Positions 36,301 to 46,393 of a DNA stretch of 64,000 nt are shown piece by piece. The notes under the pieces are model-generated. The model was not told the origin of the DNA. It did not search any database and saw only the letters and a program-made list of their open reading frames with translations. The stretch's first letter is position 1. Each line of letters starts with the position of its first letter. The position numbers were made by a program, and so were the translations under genes. Source of the stretch: Viscum album (taxonomy: Eukaryota > Streptophyta > Magnoliopsida > Santalales > Viscaceae); assembly GCA_963277665.1 (NCBI GenBank), contig OY728130.1, forward strand, positions 1,369,522,393-1,369,586,392. The letters are read 5' to 3'.

Positions 36301-38590
36301 TGAATTCAACTAATTATATTTCCCAAATTATTCTTTAAGTGTTTATAATTAGGTAATTATTATAATATTGATAACACACTTAGTGGTAGACTTAAATCAT
36401 TTCATCACTGTCTTTTCAAAAATGATATATATGATATATATCAAATAATCAACGATGAGACTTGAGTAAAAACTTTCTATTATATGGGAGTCTTCTTGGT
36501 TTATGGTGAAAGTTATAAACTAGAATTGTCTAACTAATATGAGGTTTCCACTTGAACATATTTCATAATCTAGGAAAACCAATAAACTTCCACATTATAT
36601 TATCTTGCATTTTAAACATTTAAACATTTAATGCACTGTACAAATATATACATTACATTATCCTAAAACTCTTTCATTTTTTATATAAATGAGTAAGGTT
36701 ATGTATTAATGTTATTTACATGCATTTTATTCTAAAAAATTTATACGAATATAATGAAATATGTTTTTATTAAAGAAATATATATATATATATATATATT
36801 TTAATGGATAAAAATAAATTTTTATATGTTATATGTTTTATGTAGAATTGGAAATGGAATGAATCAATTATTATCTAATCCCATATATGGATTTATAGGA
36901 TTTAATGAGAAAATGGATATAATGAATAAAAGGATTTCCATGAGTTGTAATCTCCCGGATGCCATATATATGCATCATTGTTGTTTCAGTTGGAATGATC
37001 CATCATTTTCACAGTCATTTAATAAGAAATGAATTATCTTTTGAATCATGGTTCTAAGGAAATGTAACCCAAAAAAATTTTAGAACCATAATTTATATTC
37101 ATATTCATTTTACACTGATTTATTTATCACAAACCATTCAGAAATTTCCATCTAGATGTTTGGGATCTTTTACAGAAATCTCTATTTAAATATTTTTCTC
37201 AATGAAACATACATTCATTATAACACAAATGAATCTTATTATAATCATGATCAGGCTTTTTAACAACCGTTTCATCTATTAAAATCCATCAAGAATATTA
37301 TATTCATCAAATACATATGTTGGAACTCAAATATCATCATCATTATTTTATATAAAATTACACATAAGTACATGATCTTGCACATAATTAGTTAAATAGA
37401 CAATTTTCTATATTTTATACATCCTTCATAAAAAATTTTATTCTTGTAACCAAAAAATTCATAAAAATAAATTGTTAACTCAATTATTTTATCTCTAATT
37501 TAAACATATATATGGTCAAAAAGATACCCCACACCTATGTTCAATATTCATCATGTTGTACTACAATGCCAAATGCATCACTACTCATGTTCTAAATTCC
37601 ATTAATCACTGTTGGGGTAGTGGGCTATTCATTTTGTTAATTGTGAAATGTTAGAACCCTGATAAAATTCAATTACCCATGAGAAACCCATCTCACATAT
37701 ACATCATGAAATTATTTAAATAACATGTGCTTATAATGTTCATTTATTTTCATCCATCATTTTAAATTACAACCAAAATATTTACATTTTATTCTTTAAT
37801 CAGATGATCAATATAAAATTTAAAAATCTATAAATTCCTTTCATTATATAACATATTGAAGTTTATTACAACGTAAAATAATAAAACATTTATCCATATA
37901 TATATATATATATCCTATTATAATTTTTTTTATAAAAAACGGAAAAAATATTTGTTAAAACATTTATATTAAAGATAAATCAAAACATGTAATAAAATAT
38001 AGCCATTAGTAAAATTTAATAGGGAAGAAATAAAATAATAAAATATAATGACAATTGATTTATATTATGACTACATATTTTATAATATATATATATATAT
38101 ATATTATATTATATTAAATAAATACAATATATGAAATAATAAAATTACAATTAATCTAAAATGAATTAACATAAATTTTATAAAACAAAAAATTATAAAA
38201 TAATTCTTGAATGTATGAAAAAATAAAAAATAATTAATATAAAATCATTATCATAATAATAAAATAGAAAATAAATTCATATAATATTACAAAAAAAATT
38301 AAAATTATTTAAATGACATAAAAAAAGTATTGGATGACCAAATTTATACTACAAGGAGAAAATATGGAATGATATGGTGGATGTCAGACTTTAAACACCT
38401 ACAAATTTCAAAATATGTCAATTCTCCAAAAAAATATCTAATAACATTAAAATGGAAAACTTTTTTATCCTTGAAAGGCCAATCCCGAAATCCCGAATTT
38501 TAAATCCCTATTCATATCTCATAGATTTCACTGATATTGTATAACAATAAATATAATATTCAAGTATATATTTTAGAAACATACATTATA
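33311..38590. other. Very AT-rich DNA with AT microsatellites, no gene seen
   Basis: Contains (AT)n tracts (33832-33849, 36778-36801, 37896-37914, 38084-38104) and poly-A/T runs. The open stretch 36826-37032 has no recognised motif. Nothing else can be supported. Confidence 0.55.
36778..36801. repeat. (AT)12 microsatellite
   Basis: Uninterrupted alternating A and T. Confidence 0.95.
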
Positions 38591-38960
38591 CATGAATAAA
38601 ATAGATGGATTAGAGAATGAGGTTCACATAATAGACATTAGAGAATGAGAATATCCTACAAAGGAGAAACCACTATGAAGAAGGAGAAGGGGATGTTGAG
38701 AATGATAAGTGGCTTTTTCTATGTTAGTAGAAAAGGGAAATGTGTATGTGGGGGGGGAGGGGGTTATTTGAAAGAGGTAATATGATAAGGGAAGGAAATG
38801 ATAGAGGATGAAGATAATTAGAGTGAATAGGTAAGCCTCTATAAAAATAGATTACAAATAATGGTGGTATTCCACCATTTATAAAAAACATAAGGATGTT
38901 TTACAAAAATCCACCATAAATATTTCTTTATAGGGTAACTCTATGTAACAACAACATGTA
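38590..38960 (-). repeat. Purine-rich (minus-strand pyrimidine-rich) LTR-leader-like block
   Basis: The plus strand is G/A-rich, with a run of eight G, one A and five G (38750-38763). Read on the minus strand it is a CT-rich leader like those after the promoter of the other LTRs here, so it may be a minus-strand LTR remnant. At 38861-38878 a palindrome ATGGTGG/CCACCAT with a four-base loop occurs, and AAAAATCCACCAT lies at 38905-38917. Confidence 0.4.
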
Positions 38961-40796
38961 ATGTTGGTTCAATCAGACGAAGACTTCAGTATTTTTAATT
39001 CAAAATGATTTTATAAACCATTTATAATGAGATGCTGAAATGTATGATTGTTATTATAATTCAACGTATAGGTTGTATTATGGAAATAATATTGTATAAT
39101 TGAAATTATCCATGAATACATTTTTCTTGAATTATTATCAATTTTTATTAAAAAATAACTTTCTACCCATCTATTTATATTGTGAATACCCTAGTACCCT
39201 TATTTTAACAATAGAGTGTTCCCCATGATACCTATATATTTCATTGAATTTGAAATTTTTTGACTAAACTATATGAAAATTATTATATATGGAGTAGACA
39301 CACTAAATTTTATTTTCATTATTCATGAGAATTTACATGAATAATTATTTTAGTCCATTGAATATCTATTTTATATCCACTAGATAAACATATTATGATT
39401 ATTTTGGGTTTATTGTTGTTTTCATATTTACGTGGAACACATAGGTATGAAATATTATGACGTGATGGGTGGGACCGTAATTATATAACCCCCATAAATT
39501 ATTGGTTAGTGTTTTACATCTCATGGTATCATTATTCATGGGATAGGTGTAGTAATTCTCTCCATCTTATTATGAGTGGTCCATGTATTGTAACCCTTAT
39601 CCAAAATTTTATGTGTTGTCAATGTATAGGAGGGATTGTAAATAATGTTATATGTGGGATCAGTATATTATCATCATACATAATGCAATGATTGGGGTAT
39701 GTGTAGTTATCCTTTACTATGATGTTTTGATGTCTTGGTAGTGACCCATGACCGTTATTTATGATGATATAACTTTTTTCTATATCATATTCTTATGTAT
39801 CTTATTATTATCATTATATTATGAAATATTATTTCTTATACCATATTAGTATGGTAGATTCCATAATATAATTAGTACTATTATAAGATCCCACTCTTTT
39901 TTAATTCTATGACTTGTGGTTTTTCTATCAGGGAACATTTTCACTTCTTATGTTTCATGATTTTATTCGTATAATAATTTTATTTCTCTCATGAACATAT
40001 TTTCAAAAAATGACCTTCCTTGGATCATTGATAATTTTTAAGCCTTACTAAGTATTTTAAATCAATGAATTCTTATATATCCACATTTACATTATAATTT
40101 ATATAACGTGATATCTATAGGAGGGTTATTTGTTTAATGATTTTTTGTTGAATAAATATAAATTTTAGTTATAGTTACAATGGGTATATACCTAGTACTC
40201 AAATACACCCCACTATTATTCTTGGATACTGGTTGTAATTCATGTGATATATTAAAAGTATGAATATTAAGCACCATATCTGAATTTATGTGTTTAGGGG
40301 TGTCTCTATGTGAATCAATGGAAATCTTCCTAGGGATGTAAGAGATTCTTGGTGATTTAAATGAAAACCATCCCATTATGTGGGTTAGGCCATGTTTGAA
40401 GTGTGTTTTATCAACTAAGACATCAATAGGTTTTAGAACCTTGAAGGAGGTCAATATATTATAAAACGGTCTTGGACACCATATATTTCAGGAAATACCT
40501 ATAGAAAAGTCATTGAATGTTAATGGTATTAGATAGATAATCACACTGGAAGTGTGACCTAGTGCTATGTGATAATGGGAATGTGTGAGACTATTTTTCT
40601 TGGTAGATAAAAATTGAAGGAAGTTTGACCACAATGATATGTCATGTATTAATCATGGAAACAATTACTCTATGTACTGTAAGATATGAACTATGAATTT
40701 AGATATTATTTTTTTATATGGGACTAGTGTGGGAGATAAGGTCTCTATAGTGCTTTAGTAAAATGACTAATGGTTCATGAGAGTTAAAATTATACT
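38961..40796. other. Unassigned flank left of the Gypsy-2 element
   Basis: Less AT-extreme than the preceding region. 39440-39500 (GTGGAACACATAG, GGTGGGACCG) has the flavour of LTR U5 sequence. The open stretch 40134-40454 (minus, 106 codons) has no motif I recognise, and no stretch around it extends the frame. No gene is claimed. Confidence 0.4.
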
Positions 40797-40801
40797 AAAA
40801 T
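40797..40801. repeat. Target-site duplication AAAAT, left copy
   Basis: It directly precedes the LTR start TATAACATCC and is identical to 52752-52756. Because the word is AT-only in AT-rich DNA, chance is possible, but it sits exactly at both independently derived LTR ends. Confidence 0.65.
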
Positions 40802-43800
40802 TATAACATCCTAGCCAAGATATCCACTAAAATGGTAGTTGGGCCAATGTTTCACATGGACTAAAGAACATTTCTCCATACACAAGAGGAAACGAACATA
40901 TAGTGATGGGCTATATAGATGAGAGTGGGGAGACTACACCCTCACATAAAAGTAGCAGAATGTTGTTTTGAATAATGAACAATAGACAACATCGGAAGAA
41001 GTAATAGAGAATGTTAGAGAAGTAGAATAATAACATAAACAACATATAAAATATGGCTTATGAAAATGTTTACAATACATGAATGTTCATATGGTGATAT
41101 ATAAACTAAAACAAAAGAGATACAACATGCATCAATACAGTACATTATAAGAATAATAAAAGAACAAGATATCCCAAGGGAGATCTATATGAGCATCCCA
41201 ATCTCTAGATCGATCATGTGCTCCTAACTACCATGTATAATAAAAAAAATATAATAAATCATGTATGGTCTTATAAACAAAAGGAAAACGTGGGTATCCC
41301 AGTGAAATGGTAGTTCGAGCAGGGTGAGAGATATAAATACCAATAGGTTACCACCCATGGTGTCCAAAAATGAATATAGTATCTAAATATAATGTAAAAA
41401 ACTGAACATATATAATCAAAATAAAAAAATACAGAATAAATTAAATTATAATAATTTACTCTAGTTCCAATAGGACACATGGATGACAATACCTGTTTTG
41501 TCTCACAAACGGAATGATAATTCATTATATAAACTATATATATAATAATAGTAATAGTAATAGTATATTTATATTTATCATCCATGTATATGAACGAATT
41601 ATTTATTATCATAGCTAGCTATATAACTGGGATACTAGGTATTGGCAAAAATGGTCCTAAATCGGTCATCCATAACCAGTCTAATCGATCCTATAAGCTC
41701 AAACCAAAGGGTACATTCCCTACACCCAAATAGAGTGTGATACATCATGAACAACACTCAGGATGGTGAGTGATCCTTTATGATAACATTATAAATATGG
41801 ATTTTGGTGGCTCATCCTAACATCCTATACAGTATTAATTGTGTGAGATTCCATATATCAACACCTGATGTAAGGGAGCATGATTTTCCTCCATGCTCAA
41901 TATAATTCTTAACATAATTTCACATCCAATTTAAGGAATATTTATATAAGAAAATTAATAATCAAATCCATGAGTTATCACCTCCCATGCACTATATTTT
42001 TTAACCCACATTTAACTGGGGAACCACAATTATGACAATTTAAAAATAAGAATCCATTTCAGCATTCTATAAAAGGTGTGGAATTTTGAACCTTCCCATT
42101 TCATTTCTATTCGTCCATTTAATTTACTCATGGAATGAATATAATACTAAATAATATAATACTATATAAACGAAAAACAAAATTTGAAAAAGGTAAATCA
42201 ATCATGGTAGGAAATCCAACATGTCAGACAATTCCATATATATATAGAAAAAATTATTTTAAGAAACAACCATCTTGAATAACTATTTTGTTAATCACAT
42301 TCTATTTTATGTATCATATAATTTAAATTCACTTAAAAAACCTCAATGAGCTACTTAAAATGTACCATGTTTAAATAGGGAAATTTCGTTCATGGCCATT
42401 CCCTTTAATTAATAAGTCCATCCCCTGAGGGGTGGCTTGGTCCATTATTCATATAAAATAGGAGTATCCAAGCCATGAACATAGAAGGTGCAATGATTCT
42501 ATGTTCATTTATAATAGTGTTACTACATTCAATAAGATCGATAGGTATTGTAATTCTCCAATGAAAATTAGCAAAGAAAAAAGAAAATTTCTAGTTATCA
42601 TATTGTAATTTTGAAGACAACACACATCAGTAGATGGGATTTATTATAGATACCTAGCATCATTTATAAAGAAATTATTGAGAATAATTAGACATGACAT
42701 TCAAAAATCATAACCCAATTCATCAAAACAGAATTCAATTATGATACCAAACAAGAAAAATTAATTCAATGTGGTCAAAATGGAATTTATAAGGATACAT
42801 CATCATTTCATCAATTACTTAGAATGTTTTAATTCCATGTATAATCCAATAAAAATGATGCGATGATGTTCTAGGCATTTATTCAACTAACTATCAGAGG
42901 GATAATTAATCCATAACACCCAAGGGTGGCCATAAATGATATAAGAAAACCTATAGATAATTAAACAATGTTCAATATGAATTTGTTAAGGTGCAATGGT
43001 ATACTAGATATGAATAAATAAACTTAATGGCAACGTGAAAAAAAGGATGGTGTATAGGACAATAGTGTAGCACAATGGTTCTATTTATGAAATGACAAAC
43101 ATTTATTGAAAACAAAATATAACATGTACCTTGTAAATAAGATGTATCACTCTCCCAATATCATGGTGCGATTTGGTCCAATTTGTATCAAATATATGAG
43201 TCGGATATCGACACTGAAAATATGGAAAACAAGTTTGCACCTTGATAAATCAATTATGGAATGATTATAAGAATAAATATTAAATAGGAATCAAGAGCTT
43301 ACCACTATGGATCCATGGAGATGGGAAATGATCTATTATGACTTAAGATGGAGGAGAATACATGAATCCTAGGCTAGGGTTGCGAGACACCCACAACATC
43401 AATGACAGGAGAAGCCCTAGGGAGGAATGAGAGAAATAAAATAGGGTTTTATTTTTTATGTCATTATTGGCCAAAAGGTTATTTCACCCTAAAAACTAGG
43501 TTTCACAGTTTGGCCATAAGGTTTGGCCAAACTTTTCATGAATCATGTGGCTCCCACATCATAGGAAACCAAAAAAATAGATGTGTCGCACGGTTTTCCT
43601 TACCGCACACTAGCAGTACAATAAAGAGTTCATAGGTACTGCCTATGTGGCACTAACTGTGTCAATAAGCCCTTGGTTTGGGAAAACCATTCGCAACCCT
43701 TGTGGGGAACTTTTGATTCTTTGATAGCGGTCACATGATTTGCTGCAACGGGTCGCATGATTTTAGAGAAACCATGCACCCTGTGCTAACCCTTCAAACC

Positions 43801-44008
43801 TTTGATTTTCAACCCAATAACTCTCAAAACTCAACATGAAACCCTACTCACCTTTAAATCCATCCACCATGTTAGTAACAACACATTGATGTTATAAACT
43901 ATTGTAATTATATTATGAATTTTGGTTCAATGAAAAACCTATCATGTAAATTTGAAAATTTCAAATTCCCAGGGAATTTTTCATTAGATCAAGACAGGGG
44001 TTGTTACA
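40802..44008 (-). repeat. 3' LTR of Gypsy-2 (3207 bases)
   Basis: On the plus strand it runs from TATAACATCC to GGGGTTGTTACA. It aligns with 49580-52751 through many blocks: 41040-41180 with 49800-49930, 41290-41360 with 50060-50120, 41460-41720 with 50245-50490, 41840-42070 with 50620-50830, and 43380-44008 with 52150-52751. A minus-strand leader at about 43370-43460 contains AAACCCTA-type telo-box words. The open stretches 41271-41612 and 43402-43635 inside are not genes. Confidence 0.88.
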
Positions 44009-44021
44009 AGCTCCCAACATT
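44009..44021 (-). other. Polypurine tract of Gypsy-2
   Basis: On the element strand AATGTTGGGAGCT directly precedes TGTAACAACCCC. It follows a GAGGACAAGAAGTTCTAA stretch, a form of 3' end seen in plant Gypsy elements. Confidence 0.75.
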
Positions 44022-44743
44022 AGAACTTCTTGTCCTCATGAATTATTTGAGAACAATGAAAACATCACCTGACCTATGAGGGTCATGATGTCATGTTCAA
44101 AGGTCTAAATTAAACCTAAAAGTACAGAACATACATCCAAGAATCCATTTAAGATCATGGAACATAAGATGTTAAAACACACTGCAATGATAATTTTCTA
44201 AATGAGCCAAAAAATAAATGCTTATAGGAGCTCGTTTAGCTAAATACATGATCACATAACCGTCTCATTAAACATATGGCAATGGTGCTCCCCACATTAG
44301 GTTTCTACATAGAAAGGGTCCAATTTTGATCCATGGTAGCTACACCATCATAATTTCGTTAGAAGCTTGTACTAAGAATTCTAATGATACTCCATGTTGG
44401 ATTTCTCTAACTAGGTGAGCATGATTACTTCTGTGTCCATAATATAGACATAACTGTAAATAAATGGTCGAATCTTGATTGACTAAACTGAAACTAGTCA
44501 TGAAAGCCTTCCATACACTACTAACCCTTTCACCACATCCACCATAACCTGGTGATGTACATAAAACAATTCCATATGACCGTACACATTGAAAAGGTAG
44601 AATTAGAAGTCATGCCACCTCTGAATGACCATCCTCAATGCACGTGACTTAGATTACTGATGAATTACAAACCAAACTGCGACACCTTTCTCCATGGAAT
44701 TATGATCTTACTATGAGCTTATTCAACGATGTCCATACCAAGA
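44022..44743 (-). pseudogene. Gypsy-2 interior, 3' part, no readable domain
   Basis: Expected to hold the end of pol. Fragmentary minus-strand wording (for example WKAFMTSF near 44500) could be integrase-derived but is too broken to claim. No open frame above chance. Confidence 0.35.
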
Positions 44744-44748
44744 TTCCA
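44744..44748. repeat. Target-site duplication TTCCA, left copy
   Basis: Immediately before the first Cassandra LTR (TGTAACACC). Identical to 46389-46393 immediately after the last LTR. Confidence 0.9.
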
Positions 44749-45122
44749 TGTAACACCAAAGAATTGTAAAGGGTTAAATGACTATATGATATGACACATG
44801 TCAAAAAGGAGCACATTCCTTTTCAGGATCCTTCTTGATTAGAACTCCATAGTTAAGTTTTCTTGGCCTGAAGTAGTGATGAGGATCGGGGACCCTCGAA
44901 GAAGTTTCCAAGGATGTGTTTGAGTGATGACGAATAACACTGGAAATGATATGTGTTAGCTTGGGGGGACTGTCATTAGTCAGATGACCCATTCATGCAT
45001 GTGGTGGGCCCTAGGGTGGGGACCACATGAGTGCGGGGTAACTAGTGGTACCCGGAAGGCCAAGACTTGATGACCATGTTAAGGTGGGGTGTTTGTGCTG
45101 TCACCAGGACCCAGTTGTAACA
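44749..45122 (+). repeat. Cassandra LTR-A (374 bases)
   Basis: Starts TGTAACACC and ends CCCAGTTGTAACA. It holds the 5S-like block at about 44826-44915 and the shared 3' half (GTCATTAGTCAGATGA, GGGGACCACATG, GGACCCAGTTGTAACA). It is the only one of the three LTRs without an extra duplication. Confidence 0.92.
44826..44915 (+). promoter_or_regulatory. 5S rRNA-like region in LTR-A
   Basis: GGATCC..., TTAGAACTCCATAGTTAAG, TCTTGGCC, GAAGTAGTGATGAGGAT and GGGGACC follow the order of plant 5S rRNA (GGATCCCATCAGAACTCC, AGTTAAGCGTGCTTGGG, GAGTAGTACTAGGATGGGTGACC). Box A-like sequence is at 44851-44868 and box C-like at 44882-44896. Box C has GGATCGGGGACC in place of GGATGGGTGACC. In known Cassandra elements this region acts as an internal RNA polymerase III promoter; activity here is doubtful. 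Confidence 0.88.
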
Positions 45123-45222
45123 TTTGGTATCACAGGAGGAACCTATCCTTAAGCATGGTGCACTACCTGGGTTGAGGTTTAGGGACCACAATGGGGACGT
45201 TGTTCTCTAAAGAGGCAGTGAT
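45123..45222 (+). other. Cassandra internal region 1 with PBS and purine tract
   Basis: It begins TTTGGTATCACAGGAGG. TGGTATCA at 45125-45132 matches the start of the tRNA-iMet-type PBS, although the following GAGC is changed. It ends with AAAGAGGCAGTGAT, the purine tract position before LTR-B. Exactly 100 bases, the same length as internal region 2. Confidence 0.88.
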
Positions 45223-45699
45223 TATAACACCCCAGAATGATAAAAGGATAAATGAATAAATGATATGACTCATGTCCACAATGTGCATCTTTTTTTGGGA
45301 GTCTGTTTGATTAGAACTCCAAAATGAAGCACGCTTGGACTGGAGTAGTGATTATGATGGGTGACATTATGGGAATTTTCCAAGGGTGTGTGTGATTGAG
45401 TAAAAATTATACTAGAAAGAACAAGTGGGGCTTGTGGGGAATGTCATTTTCCAGATGAACCGTTCAGGCATATGGGTGGGGCCATTCCTAGAATGTGTGT
45501 GAGTGAGGAAAAATACATTAGAAAGGAAAGTGTTGGTCTGTGGGGGCTGTCATTAGTCAGATGAACCATTCAGGCATATGGGTGGACCCCATGGCGGGGA
45601 CCACATGTCTTGGGGGAAACTGGGGTACCTAGAAGTCCAGGACCTAACAACAATGGTAAGGCAGGGTATCTGTGCTGTCACTGGGACCCAGTTGTCATA
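45223..45699 (+). repeat. Cassandra LTR-B (477 bases, with internal duplication)
   Basis: Starts TATAACACCCC and ends CCCAGTTGTCATA. It is longer than LTR-A because a segment of about 105 bases after the 5S part is present twice: GTGTGTGTGATTGAG at about 45386 and GTGTGTGAGTGAGG at about 45495. Both copies run through CAGATGAACC.TTCAGGCAT. Open stretches at 45553-45817 on either strand are accidental. Confidence 0.9.
45300..45382 (+). promoter_or_regulatory. 5S rRNA-like region in LTR-B
   Basis: GATTAGAACTCC, GAAGCACGCTTGGACTG (box A at about 45323-45340), GGAGTAGTGATTATGATGGG and TGACATTATGGGAA (box C at about 45355-45375). GATGGGTGAC of box C and GCTTGG of box A are intact, so this copy is the closest of the three in box A and close in box C. 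Confidence 0.9.
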
Positions 45700-45799
45700 T
45701 TTTGTATTTGAGGAAGAACTCGGCCTTAAGTGCGGTGCACTGCATGGGTTGAGATTTTGGGCCCGCAACGAAGACGTTGTGCTCTACAGAGGGGGTGAT
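45700..45799 (+). other. Cassandra internal region 2 with decayed PBS
   Basis: 100 bases aligned end to end with internal region 1 (shared CCTTAAG, GGTGCACT, GGGTTGAG, GACGTTGT). The PBS has decayed to TTTTGTATTTGAGG. The purine tract AGAGGGGGTGAT is better kept than in region 1. Confidence 0.88.
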
Positions 45800-46388
45800 T
45801 GTAATAGCCTGGAATGATAAAGGGTTAAATTACTAATTATATGACTCATTTCAACAAGGTTCACCTTCCTTTTTGGGAGCCTTATTGATTAGAACTCCAT
45901 AGTTAATCATTCTTGGCCAAGAGTAGTGATCAGGATGGGCGACCTTCTGTGAATTTTCTCAAGGTGTGTCTGAGTGAGGACATAGAACACTGGAAAGGAA
46001 AATTGATGGCCTTTGTGGGCTATCATTAGTTAGATTAACCGTTTGGGAACATGGGTGGACCCCATGGTGGGGACCACGTGTCTGCAGGGCTACTACGGTG
46101 CCTGGTGGGCAGGGACCCGATGACCATGTTATGGTGGGGTGTCTTTGTTGTCATTAGGACCCAATTATCACACAAAAAGGTGTGTGTGAGTGAGGAAAAA
46201 TCATAATAGAAAATACAAGTGTTGTCCTATGTGGGATTTCATTAGTCAGATGAACCGTTCAAGAACATGGGTGGACCCTATGGTGTGGACCACGTGTCTG
46301 CAGGGCAACTGGGTTACCTGGTGGGCCAGGACCCGAGGACCATGTTATGGAAGGGGGTCTATGCTGTCACCGAGACCCATTTGTCACA
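45800..46388 (+). repeat. Cassandra LTR-C (589 bases, 3' half duplicated)
   Basis: Starts TGTAATAGCC. A first LTR end occurs at 46172 (ACCCAATTATCACA). After a few A-rich bases the sequence restarts at about 46179 with GTGTGTGTGAGTGAGG and runs to a second LTR end at 46388 (GAGACCCATTTGTCACA). The two 3' halves are about 210 bases each. The second end abuts TTCCA. Confidence 0.9.
45876..45960 (+). promoter_or_regulatory. 5S rRNA-like region in LTR-C
   Basis: GATTAGAACTCCATAGTTAA, TCTTGGCCAAGAGTAGTGAT (box A at about 45901-45918), CAGGATGGGCGACCTTCTG and GAA (box C at about 45931-45952). GAGTAGT and AGGATGGGCGACCT are the best match to plant 5S rRNA box C among the three LTRs. Confidence 0.9.
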
Positions 46389-46393
46389 TTCCA
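46389..46393. repeat. Target-site duplication TTCCA, right copy
   Basis: Identical to 44744-44748, bounding the whole three-LTR array. Confidence 0.9.

Larger units (their letters stand above)
44749..46388 (+). mobile_element. Cassandra-type TRIM in tandem form: LTR-A, internal, LTR-B, internal, LTR-C
   Basis: Short non-coding LTR element whose LTRs contain 5S rRNA-like sequence, the defining trait of Cassandra TRIMs. The array is LTR-A (44749-45122), a 100-base internal region, LTR-B (45223-45699), a 100-base internal region, and LTR-C (45800-46388). It is bounded as a whole by TTCCA. The first internal region begins with a tRNA-iMet-type PBS, and both internal regions end in a purine tract. 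No protein is encoded, so movement would need enzymes from other elements. The tandem form probably arose by LTR-LTR recombination. Its orientation is opposite to the host Gypsy-2. Confidence 0.93.

Noticed and set aside
40134..40454. 106-codon open frame on the minus strand
   Set aside because: No motif recognised, no extension of the frame or splice pattern seen; length is unremarkable for 64 kb of sequence.
41271..41612. 113-codon open frame on the minus strand
   Set aside because: Lies inside the 3' LTR of Gypsy-2 and is not kept in the partner LTR.
45553..45817. Overlapping open frames on both strands, GC-richer than surroundings
   Set aside because: Explained by the Cassandra LTR-B and internal region, which are non-coding.
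44826..45960. Three 5S rRNA genes in tandem
   Set aside because: Only the central and 3' part of 5S is matched, with many changes, and each copy sits inside a TG...CA LTR with PBS and purine tract; they are Cassandra parts, not ribosomal genes.
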